From an uncultured Pelagibacteraceae bacterium (lineage in GTDB: Bacteria; Pseudomonadota; Alphaproteobacteria; Pelagibacterales; Pelagibacteraceae), in contig CACNFS010000001.1 of NCBI GenBank assembly GCA_902619835.1, positions 62,001 to 126,000 of the forward strand: 64,000 bases of DNA, written 5' to 3'. The translations under genes were made by a program, and so were the position numbers. Under the pieces are notes generated by a model that did not search any database, had not been told where the DNA came from, and was given only the letters and a program-made list of their open reading frames with translations. Shown piece after piece: positions 7,983 through 17,071 of the stretch (position 1 is its first letter; every line of letters starts with the position of its first letter).

Positions 7983-10423
7983 AATTTAAAAATTTAGAAA
8001 TGACAGGTTTTAAGTCTTTTTCTGAAAAGACCACCGTGATGATTGAAAAAGGTCTTACAGGGATAGTTGGGCCTAATGGTTGCGGCAAATCTAATATTGT
8101 AGAAGCGCTTAGATGGTGTATGGGTGAAAATTCAGCAAAAAGTATGAGAGGCTCTGGAATGGAGGATGTAATTTTTTCTGGTACTTCTAATCGTGCTTCA
8201 AAAAATATTTCTGAAGTAGCTTTGTTATTAGATAATTTGGAAAAAACTGGTCCAGTTCAATACAAAGACTTCGATGAAATTTCTATTAAAAGAAAAATTG
8301 AAAAAGATAAAGGTTCAAAATATTTTATAAATGATAAAGAAGTAAGAGCAAGGGATGTTCAAACTTTTTTTGCGGATCTTTCAACTGGTGCTCACTCCCC
8401 CTCGCTAATAAGCCAAGGAAGAATTGGCCAATTAGTTATTGCTAAACCAATTGAAAGAAAATCTATTCTTGAAGAAGCTGCTGGCATCTCAGGTATTCAT
8501 TCAAGAAGACAAGAAGCAGAAAATAGACTTAATGCTGCTGAAAATAACCTTAAAAGGGCTGATGAATTAAAGCGACAACAACAAAAACAGCTCGATAATT
8601 TAAAAAAACAAGCTGAGGAGGCTACAAGATATAAAGAAATTTCAAGAAATATCAAAAAAATAGAAGCTGGATTATATTTTTTAAAAATAAAAGAAATTGA
8701 AAAAGATAAAAAACAAATTTTAGAAAAATTGAGTGAAATTGAAGATGAAATAAGTGCAATAAATATTGATTATAATCACAACAATACTTTGCTGGATGAA
8801 GAAAATAAAAAACTTGCGCCTTTAAGAGATAAACAAATGGAAAGCGCCGCTACACTTCAAAAACTAAATTTAGATATGTCGAATCTTGTGGAGGAGGAAG
8901 CTAGAGTGAAATCATTACAAGAGAAGCTTGAAAAATCCATTAAAACCATCGTTTCTGATTTAGAGAGAGAAAAAAGTATTTCGTTAGATGCTGATCTAAA
9001 TGAAAAAAGAATTTCAAAAGAAAAGGAGGATCTACTAAATACTGAAAATAAATTATTAGATGTTGAAAATAGTTCCACCAAGGAACTTCAGGCATCGAAA
9101 GCTGAATTAGATAACCTTTTAAATCTCTTAGATTTAACTCTAAATAAAATTGAGAAAGATATAGATGAAGACAAAAAACTTTCTAAAAATTTGTTCAAAG
9201 AATTAAGACAACTTGTAAATAAAATTACTGCTTCTCAAGAAGAGTATGCAGAAAAATACGGAAAAAATAAATCAATCGAAAGTGATTCGATCAAAAGAAA
9301 AGAAAGAATCAAAAATATTGATATAGAACTAGAAAATTGGAGAAATTTGAAAACAAATTCAGAGAAAATGATTTCTGAACTTAACAATCGGAAAAACAAA
9401 ATTGAACTTGAAATAAATGAAAATCAAAAAAATCCGGAAAGAATTGCAACCTCTAAAGGTCAAAATTTACAAAACCTTGAAAATATAAAAAAAAGAAACG
9501 AAGAAATTCAAAATGAATTGATTGAGGCTGAAAAAAAATATAATGCAATCAATAAAAATCTTAAAGAAGTTCAATCAAAACTTTCAGATCTAAAAGAAAA
9601 TAAAGCGAGAAATGAGGCGACTATTGAAGGAATAGAAAATAGAAAAAAAGACATACTTTATTCAGTTAAAAACGAACTTAATATTGAAAGCGAAACATCA
9701 ATATTACCTCAGTCAGATTTAAGTGGTATTGAAGAAGTAAATTATCCTAGTATTGAAGAACAAACTGAAAAAATTGAAAAAACGAAAAAACAAAGGGATT
9801 CTTTGGGATCAGTAAATTTAAGAGCAGATGAGGAAACTAAAAAGTATGAAACAGATATAAAGAAGATGGAAGATGATAGAGCGGATCTTTATTCGGCCAT
9901 TGTAAAGCTTAAAACGAGTATTGATGAACTAAACCAGAAAGGTAGAGAAAGATTGCTGGAAGCTTACACAAAAGTAAATAGAAAGTTTAACGAAGTGTAC
10001 ACAAAACTTTTTAATGGGGGCACTGCAAAAATTGAATTGGTTGACTCAGATGACCCGCTTGAAGCAGGTTTAGAAATGTTTGTTTCTCCTCCTGGAAAAA
10101 GACTTCAATCTATTACTTTACTATCAGGTGGTGAACAAGCTCTAACAGCTCTTTCCTTAATATTTGCGGTATTCTTAGTAAATCCCTCTCCAATATGTGT
10201 CTTAGATGAGGTTGATGCACCTTTAGATGATGCAAATGTAACACGATTTTGTAGTTTATTAGATGAGCTTACTAAAATTACAAACACTAAATTTATTATA
10301 ATTACCCACCATGCTTTAACGATGTCCAGAATGGACAGGCTCTACGGTGTGACAATGGCCGAGCAAGGAGTAAGTCAGCTGGTTTCGGTGGATCTTCAAA
10401 AAGCTGAAGAGTTGGTTGCTTAG
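7979..10423 (+). CDS. smc: SMC chromosome segregation ATPase, short form without visible hinge
   Basis: Structural maintenance of chromosomes ATPase. Walker A GPNGCGKS at residues 31-38, ABC signature LLSGGEQAL near 714-722 and Walker B VLDEVDAP near 741-748, so both half-heads are in one frame. At 814 residues it is about 350 shorter than typical bacterial SMC (about 1150). Between about 170 and 640 the sequence is almost all charged heptad coiled coil with very few glycines; I find no stretch resembling the roughly 150-residue globular hinge used for dimerisation. The region ELQASKAELDNLLNLL, which in relatives precedes the hinge, runs straight on into more coil. Overlaps the DsbA-like gene; atpI follows at once. 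No scpA or scpB in the window. Confidence 0.92.
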   Translation: MKFKNLEMTGFKSFSEKTTVMIEKGLTGIVGPNGCGKSNIVEALRWCMGENSAKSMRGSGMEDVIFSGTSNRASKNISEVALLLDNLEKTGPVQYKDFDEISIKRKIEKDKGSKYFINDKEVRARDVQTFFADLSTGAHSPSLISQGRIGQLVIAKPIERKSILEEAAGISGIHSRRQEAENRLNAAENNLKRADELKRQQQKQLDNLKKQAEEATRYKEISRNIKKIEAGLYFLKIKEIEKDKKQILEKLSEIEDEISAINIDYNHNNTLLDEENKKLAPLRDKQMESAATLQKLNLDMSNLVEEEARVKSLQEKLEKSIKTIVSDLEREKSISLDADLNEKRISKEKEDLLNTENKLLDVENSSTKELQASKAELDNLLNLLDLTLNKIEKDIDEDKKLSKNLFKELRQLVNKITASQEEYAEKYGKNKSIESDSIKRKERIKNIDIELENWRNLKTNSEKMISELNNRKNKIELEINENQKNPERIATSKGQNLQNLENIKKRNEEIQNELIEAEKKYNAINKNLKEVQSKLSDLKENKARNEATIEGIENRKKDILYSVKNELNIESETSILPQSDLSGIEEVNYPSIEEQTEKIEKTKKQRDSLGSVNLRADEETKKYETDIKKMEDDRADLYSAIVKLKTSIDELNQKGRERLLEAYTKVNRKFNEVYTKLFNGGTAKIELVDSDDPLEAGLEMFVSPPGKRLQSITLLSGGEQALTALSLIFAVFLVNPSPICVLDEVDAPLDDANVTRFCSLLDELTKITNTKFIIITHHALTMSRMDRLYGVTMAEQGVSQLVSVDLQKAEELVA

Positions 10424-10430
10424 TTTTAAT

Positions 10431-10715
10431 ATGACTGTTCCAGATGATTTTAAAACTCGCCTTAAAATTGCAAAATCCAAAATAAAAACACAACTTCAAA
10501 ATGATAATGAAAAAAAAGGATCATTTATGGGAAACGCCTTTAAATTAGGCACTGAACTTGTAGCTTCAGTGGCAGTTGGGACAATTATTGGGTTTATTTT
10601 AGATAATTGGTTTGATACTAAACCTTGGTTAATAATAATTTTCTTTTTTTTGGGAGCAGCAGCAGGCATGTTAAATGTGATTAGGGCAGCTAACAAAATG
10701 CAGAGAGAGGACTAA
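10431..10715 (+). CDS. atpI: ATP synthase protein I
   Basis: Small membrane protein at the head of the F0 operon, thought to help c-ring assembly. From ATG 10431 it has 94 residues: a charged N-terminus (DDFKTRLKIAKSK), the family stretch GSFMGNAFKLGTELVASVAVG and two membrane segments (about GTIIGFILDNWF and WLIIIFFFLGAAAGMLNV). A TTG in frame at 10416 would only add five residues overlapping smc. Eight bases separate it from atpB. Confidence 0.88.
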   Translation: MTVPDDFKTRLKIAKSKIKTQLQNDNEKKGSFMGNAFKLGTELVASVAVGTIIGFILDNWFDTKPWLIIIFFFLGAAAGMLNVIRAANKMQRED

Positions 10716-10723
10716 GAATAAAC

Positions 10724-11458
10724 ATGGCAAGCAATCCAATGCAACAATTTACAGTCCACAGAATTGGACCTGAAATAAAAATTGCAGGTATTGATTTATC
10801 TTTTACCAATGCAAGCCTATTCATGGTCATAAGTGCGTCAATTGTTTTGTTATTTTTGTTTTTAGGTTCGAAGGAAAAAAAAATTATTCCAAGTAAAATT
10901 CAATATGTTGCTGAGTTATTTTATACTTTTGTAGCAAAGATGATAAGTGATACTGCTGGATCAAAAGCTAAACCATACTTCCCATTTATATTTAGTTTAT
11001 TTATGTTCGTACTTTTATGTAATATGGTTGGGATGATTCCTTACTCATTTACAGTAACTAGCCACATTATAGTTACTTTAATTATGGCTTTATTTATTTT
11101 TATAGCTGTAACGATCATCGGTTTCTTTAAACATGGTTTAAAATACTTAAGTATCTTTGTGCCAAGTGGTGTGCCGAAGGTACTTTTGCCTTTAATCACC
11201 ATAATTGAAATAATTTCTTATTTGAGCAGACCCGTTAGCTTATCAGTTCGTTTATTTGCAAATATGATGGCAGGTCATACTATGTTAAAAGTTTTTGGAG
11301 GTTTTGTAGTAAGTTTAGGTATACTAGGTGGTTGGTTGCCACTTAGTTTTTCAGTTGCACTAACAGGCTTAGAAATTTTAGTAGCGTTTTTACAAGCTTA
11401 TGTTTTTGCAATTTTAACCTGTATCTATTTAAATGATGCATTAAATTTACACCATTAA
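10724..11458 (+). CDS. atpB: F0F1 ATP synthase subunit a
   Basis: Stator half-channel protein that conducts protons to the c-ring. 244 residues with five to six membrane helices. The essential arginine is in LSRPVSLSVRLFANMMAGH (family motif RLxxNxxxGH), and the last helix carries LQAYVFAILTCIYL. In alphaproteobacteria F0 genes sit apart from the F1 operon, and no F1 genes are seen here. Confidence 0.97.
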   Translation: MASNPMQQFTVHRIGPEIKIAGIDLSFTNASLFMVISASIVLLFLFLGSKEKKIIPSKIQYVAELFYTFVAKMISDTAGSKAKPYFPFIFSLFMFVLLCNMVGMIPYSFTVTSHIIVTLIMALFIFIAVTIIGFFKHGLKYLSIFVPSGVPKVLLPLITIIEIISYLSRPVSLSVRLFANMMAGHTMLKVFGGFVVSLGILGGWLPLSFSVALTGLEILVAFLQAYVFAILTCIYLNDALNLHH

Positions 11459-11475
11459 TTAATAAAGGAGGAAAA

Positions 11476-11703
11476 ATGGAGTTAGAAGCGGCAAAAATGA
11501 TTGGGGCGGGTCTCGCTGCAATCGCATTAGCTGGTGCAGGAGTAGGTATCGGAATTATTTTCGGTAACTACCTTTCTGGAGCAATGAGAAATCCGTCTGC
11601 TGCGCAAAAACAATTCCCAAACTTGTTATTGGGTTTTGCTCTAGCAGAAGCAACTGGACTATTCGGCCTTGTAGTAGCTTTAATTATTTTATTTGCATTT
11701 TAG
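11476..11703 (+). CDS. atpE: F0F1 ATP synthase subunit c
   Basis: Rotor ring subunit: two membrane helices joined by the polar loop MRNPSAAQKQFP. The ion-binding carboxylate is Glu58 in FALAEATGLFGL. The glycine-rich first helix is GAGVGIGIIFG. The position matching the Na+-ligand Gln of sodium-type c subunits holds Phe, and Ala59 replaces the Na+-site Ser, so this looks proton-driven. A strong ribosome site AAAGGAGG lies just ahead of the ATG, the best in this operon, consistent with the high copy number of subunit c. Confidence 0.97.
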   Translation: MELEAAKMIGAGLAAIALAGAGVGIGIIFGNYLSGAMRNPSAAQKQFPNLLLGFALAEATGLFGLVVALIILFAF

Positions 11704-11713
11704 TAAATTAAAT

Positions 11714-12289
11714 ATGAAAAGTTTATTAGGATTATTAATAGTTCTTGCGCCCATCAATATTGAATTGAATGCAGCTGAGGCTGGTATGCCTCAGCTGGAT
11801 CCAACGTATTGGGCATCTCAAGCGTTTTGGCTAATACTAGTATTTTCAATTCTTTACATCTCAATCTCAAAATTTTACTTACCTAAGATTAAGGATAACT
11901 TAGACAATCGAGAAAATAAGATTAAAGAAGATTTAGAAAATGCTAATAAATATAAAGAAGAATCAGAATTAAAACTTAAAGAATACGAGTCCATTCTCGT
12001 AAATGCTAAAAAGGAAGTTTCTAAAATATATTTTGACTCAAAAAATATTTTAGATAAAGATATTCAGTCAAAAAAAGAGTCGGTAGAAAAAGAAATTGAA
12101 AAAGAAATACTTAAAGCACAAAAAGAAATTACAGAGTTAAAAAAAAATTCTTTAACATCTATTCAAAATATTTCACAAAATATTGCATCAAATATAATTG
12201 AAAAATTAACTGGTGATAAATTAAATGATAGCAGTATTAGGGCAGCTGTAGAAGAAACCTCAAAAAAAAGTCTTAGTAAATATTTATGA
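11714..12289 (+). CDS. atpF': F0F1 ATP synthase subunit b'
   Basis: Peripheral-stalk subunit b', the first of two b-type genes as in alphaproteobacteria and phototrophs. From ATG 11714 it has 191 residues: a hydrophobic leader (SLLGLLIVLAPINIELNA), the family stretch MPQLDPTYWASQAFWLI entering the membrane helix, then a long charged coiled coil. A TTG at 11693 is in frame but overlaps atpE. The 3' end overlaps atpF by 4 bp. Confidence 0.93.
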   Translation: MKSLLGLLIVLAPINIELNAAEAGMPQLDPTYWASQAFWLILVFSILYISISKFYLPKIKDNLDNRENKIKEDLENANKYKEESELKLKEYESILVNAKKEVSKIYFDSKNILDKDIQSKKESVEKEIEKEILKAQKEITELKKNSLTSIQNISQNIASNIIEKLTGDKLNDSSIRAAVEETSKKSLSKYL

Positions 12290-12783
12290 TATTAGATGCA
12301 ACTTTTTGGGTAACTGTTTCTTTTTTTATTTTTATTGGAATACTTGTGTATTTCAAAATTCCTCAAAAAATAAAGACAACACTTGATCAAAGTATCTTAA
12401 ACATAAAAGACCAAATTCTTGAAGCAGAGAAACTTAAAGAAGATGCAAAAAATATTTTAATTGAACATGAAAAAAGGATTTCAAATTCAAGAAATGAAGT
12501 AAAAAAAATGATAGATAAAGCTCATGAGGAAGCAGAAAAAAATGTATTAAAAGCTAATAAGGAATTTCATATTTTGATGGAAAACAGGAAAGTCAATGCA
12601 GAGGCCAGAGTAAAGCAGCTAAAAAATCAAGCAATTAAAGATATCAAAAACGCTTCTGTTAAAATAGCAGTGGAGACAGTGGAAAAATTGATCAAAAACT
12701 CCTTAGATAAAAGCAAATTAGATAAAATTTACATTTCTAGTATAGAAGAAACAAAATTAGCACTTAAGAAAAAATCCAGTTAG
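12286..12783 (+). CDS. atpF: F0F1 ATP synthase subunit b
   Basis: Peripheral-stalk subunit b, 165 residues. N-terminal membrane helix (ATFWVTVSFFIFIGILVYF) followed by KIPQKIKTTLD and a right-handed-type coiled coil rich in Lys, Glu and Ala. Last gene of the F0 operon; the carotenoid operon starts 15 bp later on the same strand, close enough for read-through. Confidence 0.94.
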   Translation: MILDATFWVTVSFFIFIGILVYFKIPQKIKTTLDQSILNIKDQILEAEKLKEDAKNILIEHEKRISNSRNEVKKMIDKAHEEAEKNVLKANKEFHILMENRKVNAEARVKQLKNQAIKDIKNASVKIAVETVEKLIKNSLDKSKLDKIYISSIEETKLALKKKSS

Positions 12784-12798
12784 TATAGGCCATAAAAA

Positions 12799-14274
12799 AT
12801 GGCAAAAAAAACAATTGTTATTGGTTCAGGATTTGGAGGTCTAGCTGCTGCGCTTAGATTAAAAGCAAAAGGCCATAAAGTCACTTTAGTAGAAAAACAC
12901 CCTGATCTTGGTGGTCGAGCAAGAGTTTTTAAAAAAGATCAGTTTATTTACGACGGTGGTCCTACAGTAATAACTGCCCCATATCTTTTTGAAGAATTAT
13001 TTTCACTTTTTAATAAAAATATTTCTGACTACGTCGAAATAGTACCATTAGATCTATGGTACAGATTTGTATTTAGTAATGGTGATACATTCGACTACAA
13101 CGGTGATGATAAATCTATGGAGGAACAAGTTAAAAAGTTTAACCCCTCTGATTATAACGGATATAAAAATTTGGTAAGTTTTACTGAAAAAATTTTTGAT
13201 AAAGGTTTTACGGATTTGTCTGATAAGCCTTTTAATAATTTATTCTTTATGATTAAGCAAGTTCCATCTTTATTAAAATTAAAAAGTTATAAGTCTGTTT
13301 ATGGTTTAGTTTCAAACTACATAACCAATGAAAAATTAAGAAGAGTATTTAGTATGCACCCTCTTTTAGTAGGTGGCAATCCTTTCAGTACTACTTCGAT
13401 ATATACGCTAATTTTATTTTTAGAGAAAAAATGGGGGATTCACTACTCAATGGGAGGAACAGGAAGTGTTGTTAAAGCTTTAGAAAAACTAATGGTTGAA
13501 GAAAATATCAAAATTATCAAAAACGCTGAAGTTACTGAAATACTTACAAAAAACAAAAAGGTTAAGGGTGTTAAAATAAATAATTCAAAAATAATAAATA
13601 GCGATTATGTAATTTGTAATTCTGATCCCCCTAATGTTTACAACAACTTGATAAAATCAAAAGAAGATTACGATTTTTTATTTAAACAAAAAATGAAAAG
13701 AATGGATTATTCAATGGGATTATTTGTTTATTATTTTGGCTCTAAAAAAAAATACAGCGATGTTGCTCATCATACGATTTATTTTGGAGAAGCTTATGAA
13801 AAACATCTTGATAAAATCTTTGAGAAGAAAATACTATCTGATGACATTAGCTATTATTTACATCGACCATCAGCAACAGATCCTAATATGGCTCCAAAGG
13901 GCCAGGATGCTTTTTATGTATTGGTTCCAGTGCCAAATAATTTGTCCAAAGTAAATTGGATTGAGGAAGGTAATAAATTTAAAGATTTAGTTTTAGATAA
14001 AATGGATAAAACTGTTCTACCTGGTATTAAAGATAATTTGGTAAGTGATTTTTATTTAACACCTGATTACTTTGAAATAGATCTAGCAACTCTTTATGGA
14101 TCTGGTTTTTCAATTCAGCCAAAATTTTCTCAGTCAGCTTATTTTAGATTTCATAATCAATCTGAAATATATAATAACTTATACTTTGTTGGTGCAGGAA
14201 CACACCCAGGTGCAGGAATGCCCGGTGTCCTTTCTTCAGCAAAAGTCTTAGACAAATTATTTAATGAAAAGTAA
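12799..14274 (+). CDS. crtI: phytoene desaturase
   Basis: FAD-dependent desaturase turning phytoene into lycopene. N-terminal dinucleotide fold IGSGFGGLAAALRLKAKG, then EKHPDLGGRARVF and DGGPTVITAPYLF, all CrtI features. The mid-region MHPLLVGGNPFSTTSIY and C-terminal FVGAGTHPGAGMPGVLSSAK are the carotenoid desaturase signature. 491 residues, full length. Starts the crtI-crtB-crtY-blh run; it overlaps crtB by 11 bp. Confidence 0.96.
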   Translation: MAKKTIVIGSGFGGLAAALRLKAKGHKVTLVEKHPDLGGRARVFKKDQFIYDGGPTVITAPYLFEELFSLFNKNISDYVEIVPLDLWYRFVFSNGDTFDYNGDDKSMEEQVKKFNPSDYNGYKNLVSFTEKIFDKGFTDLSDKPFNNLFFMIKQVPSLLKLKSYKSVYGLVSNYITNEKLRRVFSMHPLLVGGNPFSTTSIYTLILFLEKKWGIHYSMGGTGSVVKALEKLMVEENIKIIKNAEVTEILTKNKKVKGVKINNSKIINSDYVICNSDPPNVYNNLIKSKEDYDFLFKQKMKRMDYSMGLFVYYFGSKKKYSDVAHHTIYFGEAYEKHLDKIFEKKILSDDISYYLHRPSATDPNMAPKGQDAFYVLVPVPNNLSKVNWIEEGNKFKDLVLDKMDKTVLPGIKDNLVSDFYLTPDYFEIDLATLYGSGFSIQPKFSQSAYFRFHNQSEIYNNLYFVGAGTHPGAGMPGVLSSAKVLDKLFNEK

Positions 14275-15112
14275 TTTATTAAAAAAACACGCTAAATCTT
14301 TTTATTGGGCAAGTTTTTTTCTATCAAATAAAACTTTGGATAAATGCTCATCTTTATATAATTTCTGTAGAACCTTAGACGATATAGTTGATGATAGTAA
14401 CTATCTAAATATAAAGAAAGAAATTTTCTTAAGCTTTAAAAAAGATTTTGAAAATAAAAATCTAGATAACCAAATTATAAAAGATATGTGGTCAATTATT
14501 GATAGTGAAAATATTTCTAAACGAATAATAATAGATTTATTTGATGGAGTTGAAACAGACTTAAAGGAGAAAGTAGTGATTAATTCCAAGAAAGATTTAC
14601 TTGTTTACTCTTATAGAGTGGCAGGAACAGTTGGATTAATGATGTCAAAGATATTGAAAGTTAAAAATAAAGAATCTCTAAAAGGCGCAATTGATCTAGG
14701 GATAGCTATGCAACTCACAAATATTGCCCGAGATGTTTGTGAAGATAAAACGCGTAATAGACAATATATTAATCACGATTTTTCGTCAATTCGAGCTATT
14801 ATAAATGAGTCTCAAACATTTTACGAAAAGTCATTTAAATCTATTAGCAGTATACCAATTAAATCTAGATTTGCAGTTATTGTTGCAAGACGAGTTTATA
14901 GAAAAATTAATGACTACATTCTTAAACAAAAAAACATAGATAATTATAATAAAGCTGGCAAAATATATGTGCCGGTATTTGAAAAGGTAGTTCAGACTTT
15001 TTTATCTATTTTTGATTTTATTAAGTTATTATTCATAAAAAATTTAAATTATGACAATCAATTAAATCATAATATTTTAGAACAAGATATTAATTTGAAT
15101 GAGAGAATTTGA
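14264..15112 (+). CDS. crtB: phytoene synthase
   Basis: Condenses two geranylgeranyl diphosphates into phytoene. Both Asp-rich metal sites are visible: DDIVDD near residue 40 and DVCED near 158, the latter in NIARDVCEDKTRNRQYI. The start overlaps the end of crtI and the 3' end overlaps crtY by 14 bp. 282 residues, somewhat short but complete. The substrate-making crtE (GGPP synthase) is not in this window. Confidence 0.95.
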   Translation: MKSNLLKKHAKSFYWASFFLSNKTLDKCSSLYNFCRTLDDIVDDSNYLNIKKEIFLSFKKDFENKNLDNQIIKDMWSIIDSENISKRIIIDLFDGVETDLKEKVVINSKKDLLVYSYRVAGTVGLMMSKILKVKNKESLKGAIDLGIAMQLTNIARDVCEDKTRNRQYINHDFSSIRAIINESQTFYEKSFKSISSIPIKSRFAVIVARRVYRKINDYILKQKNIDNYNKAGKIYVPVFEKVVQTFLSIFDFIKLLFIKNLNYDNQLNHNILEQDINLNERI

Positions 15113-16166
15113 TTATATTATTGTTGGAGGTGGATGTGCAGGTTTATCCTTGGCATATGAGCTTGAAACAAATGATAAGTTAAAAGAGAAAACTTTAGCA
15201 ATAATTGAAACCCGTGAAGAGTATAAAAGAGACAAAACTTGGTCATTCTGGAAAGTATTTGATCATAATTTTGAGGATTGTGTAATTAAAAGTTGGAATA
15301 ATTTTACAATTAATACTTCTGAAAGCACTAATGAATTATCAAACAAAAAATTTCCTTACCAAAGTATCGATAGTGGAAAATTTTATAAAAAAATAAATTC
15401 TAGACTTTCCACAAATTCCAATATCAGATTTTTTAAAAATCTAAACGAGATAAATTCAGAAAATTCAATAATTTTTAATAGTATTTTTGAAAAAGAACTT
15501 GATAAATCTGAGCTATGGCAACACTTTCAAGGTATCGAGATCGAGACACCTAAAAACATTTTTGATGAGGAAATAATAAACTTAATGGATTTTAATTGTG
15601 ATCAGAGAAATGATGTGCATTTTTTCTACACATTGCCATTCAGCAAAAACAAAGCTTTGATTGAAACTACTTGGTTATCAGCTTTAGAGGATCAAAGCCT
15701 CAGAGATTATGACCTCCAGTTAAAAAATTATATTGAGAATAATCTGGGTATAAAAAACTATAAAATAAATTTTACTGAAAAAGGAGCTATACCACTCTTT
15801 TCTCCTTCATTGAGAAATAGTAAAAAAATAATTAATATTGGATCAGCTGGAGGGATGACTCGGTTAAGTACAGGTTACACTTTTTTAAATATTCAAGAAC
15901 ATAGCCGTTATATTGTAAAAAACATTGACGATATTTATAAAGCAAAAATATTTTCCTTGGGGAAAAAATATCAATTTTTGGATAAAATATTTCTAAAAGT
16001 ATTAGAAAAATATCCCGAAAAAATGCCTAAAATTTTTTTTAATATGTTTAAAACTTCTTCAAATACGATTATAAAATTTTTATCTAATAAAAGTAATATT
16101 TTTGAAGACATAAGTATTATCATCAAAATGCCGAAATTAATTTTTTTAAAAGCATTGTTTAATTAA
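15099..16166 (+). CDS. crtY: lycopene beta-cyclase, CrtY type
   Basis: Cyclises lycopene to beta-carotene. Dinucleotide fold DYIIVGGGCAGLSLAYEL at the N-terminus, a KTWSFWKVFDHNF stretch typical of CrtY, PFSKNKALIETTW in the middle, and INIGSAGGMTRLSTGYTF (FAD/GD-like motif) near residue 245-262. 355 residues. It overlaps crtB by 14 bp and the stop/start with blh share one base. Confidence 0.94.
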   Translation: MREFDYIIVGGGCAGLSLAYELETNDKLKEKTLAIIETREEYKRDKTWSFWKVFDHNFEDCVIKSWNNFTINTSESTNELSNKKFPYQSIDSGKFYKKINSRLSTNSNIRFFKNLNEINSENSIIFNSIFEKELDKSELWQHFQGIEIETPKNIFDEEIINLMDFNCDQRNDVHFFYTLPFSKNKALIETTWLSALEDQSLRDYDLQLKNYIENNLGIKNYKINFTEKGAIPLFSPSLRNSKKIINIGSAGGMTRLSTGYTFLNIQEHSRYIVKNIDDIYKAKIFSLGKKYQFLDKIFLKVLEKYPEKMPKIFFNMFKTSSNTIIKFLSNKSNIFEDISIIIKMPKLIFLKALFN

Positions 16167-17071
16167 TGGAAAATATTAACTTTAAGCACTCAATCATATT
16201 TTTTAATTTTTGTATTTTGATTAGCCCTTTTTATCTAATGCTCAATTTTGAGCCAGTTATATTTTGCTTATTTTTAATTTTAATTTTGGGAATTTCTCAC
16301 GGTGCATTAGATAATATCAAAGGAAAAAAGCTTTTAAAATTATTTGGATACAAACAAACTGTATCCTTTTATCTTGCCTATGTATTGATTTCATCTTTGA
16401 TAATAATATTCTGGCTGATGATTCCTAATACAATTTTATTACTATTTTTGATTGTGGCTGCCTATCATTTTGGAAAAGAAGATACAGTATTTTTTTTTAG
16501 GAAAAAGTTTTTCATATCTGAGTGTTTATTTTTCTTAAAAGGATCAGCTGTAATTATGGCTCCATTATTATTAAAGAGGGAAGAAACTAATGAAATATTT
16601 AGGACTCTAAATTTTAAAGTTTTTGAAGCAGGATTTTTTAGTAATGAATTTTTAATTGGAATGTTATGTCTTAGTTTTTTATCATCTATGTATATTTCAA
16701 AAAAAGAAAACACAAATCTAAAGGGTATCATGATCATGGACTTCTTTTCTTTAATCATACTAAATCTTTTTTTGTCGCCTATTTTAGCTTTCACTCTTTA
16801 TTTTTGTTTTCTTCACTCAATGAGGCATTCGATTACTCTTATTTTTGAACTGGATAGATCTTTCAAGCCAGGACTTAAAAAATTTATAATTAAAGCGATC
16901 CCGTTAACTTTTGTAACTGCAATAATATTTTTATTTGCAATATATTTTTTAAATAATTTTTATAAGATTGATGAGGCTATTTACAAGGTAATATTTATTG
17001 GTTTGGCGTCACTTACTTTTCCGCATATATTGTTAGAATATCTTTTAGAAAAAAATGAAAAAAGAACTTAA
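16166..17071 (+). CDS. blh: beta-carotene 15,15'-dioxygenase, Brp/Blh family
   Basis: Integral-membrane dioxygenase splitting beta-carotene into two retinal molecules. 301 residues, very hydrophobic with seven to eight membrane helices. The histidines that bind iron in the family are seen in GISHGALDN, AAYHFGKED, FLHSMRHS and FPHILLEYL. Position directly after crtI-B-Y makes the pathway phytoene to retinal complete except crtE. In marine alphaproteobacteria retinal is the chromophore of proteorhodopsin, whose gene is not in this window. Overlaps ispH by 17 bp. Confidence 0.93.
   Translation: MENINFKHSIIFFNFCILISPFYLMLNFEPVIFCLFLILILGISHGALDNIKGKKLLKLFGYKQTVSFYLAYVLISSLIIIFWLMIPNTILLLFLIVAAYHFGKEDTVFFFRKKFFISECLFFLKGSAVIMAPLLLKREETNEIFRTLNFKVFEAGFFSNEFLIGMLCLSFLSSMYISKKENTNLKGIMIMDFFSLIILNLFLSPILAFTLYFCFLHSMRHSITLIFELDRSFKPGLKKFIIKAIPLTFVTAIIFLFAIYFLNNFYKIDEAIYKVIFIGLASLTFPHILLEYLLEKNEKRT

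Noticed and set aside
7979-10423. Idea that smc is a truncated pseudogene
   Set aside because: One uninterrupted frame carries both ATPase half-sites and stays tightly coupled to neighbours; only the hinge region is missing.
11476-11703. Sodium-driven c-ring, suggested by EAT near Glu58
   Set aside because: The other sodium ligands (Gln in helix 1, Ser after the Glu) are absent, and the sequence fits proton-type alphaproteobacterial subunits.
16465-16794. 109-residue minus-strand frame inside blh
   Set aside because: Antisense shadow of a well-supported gene; no family resemblance or ribosome site.
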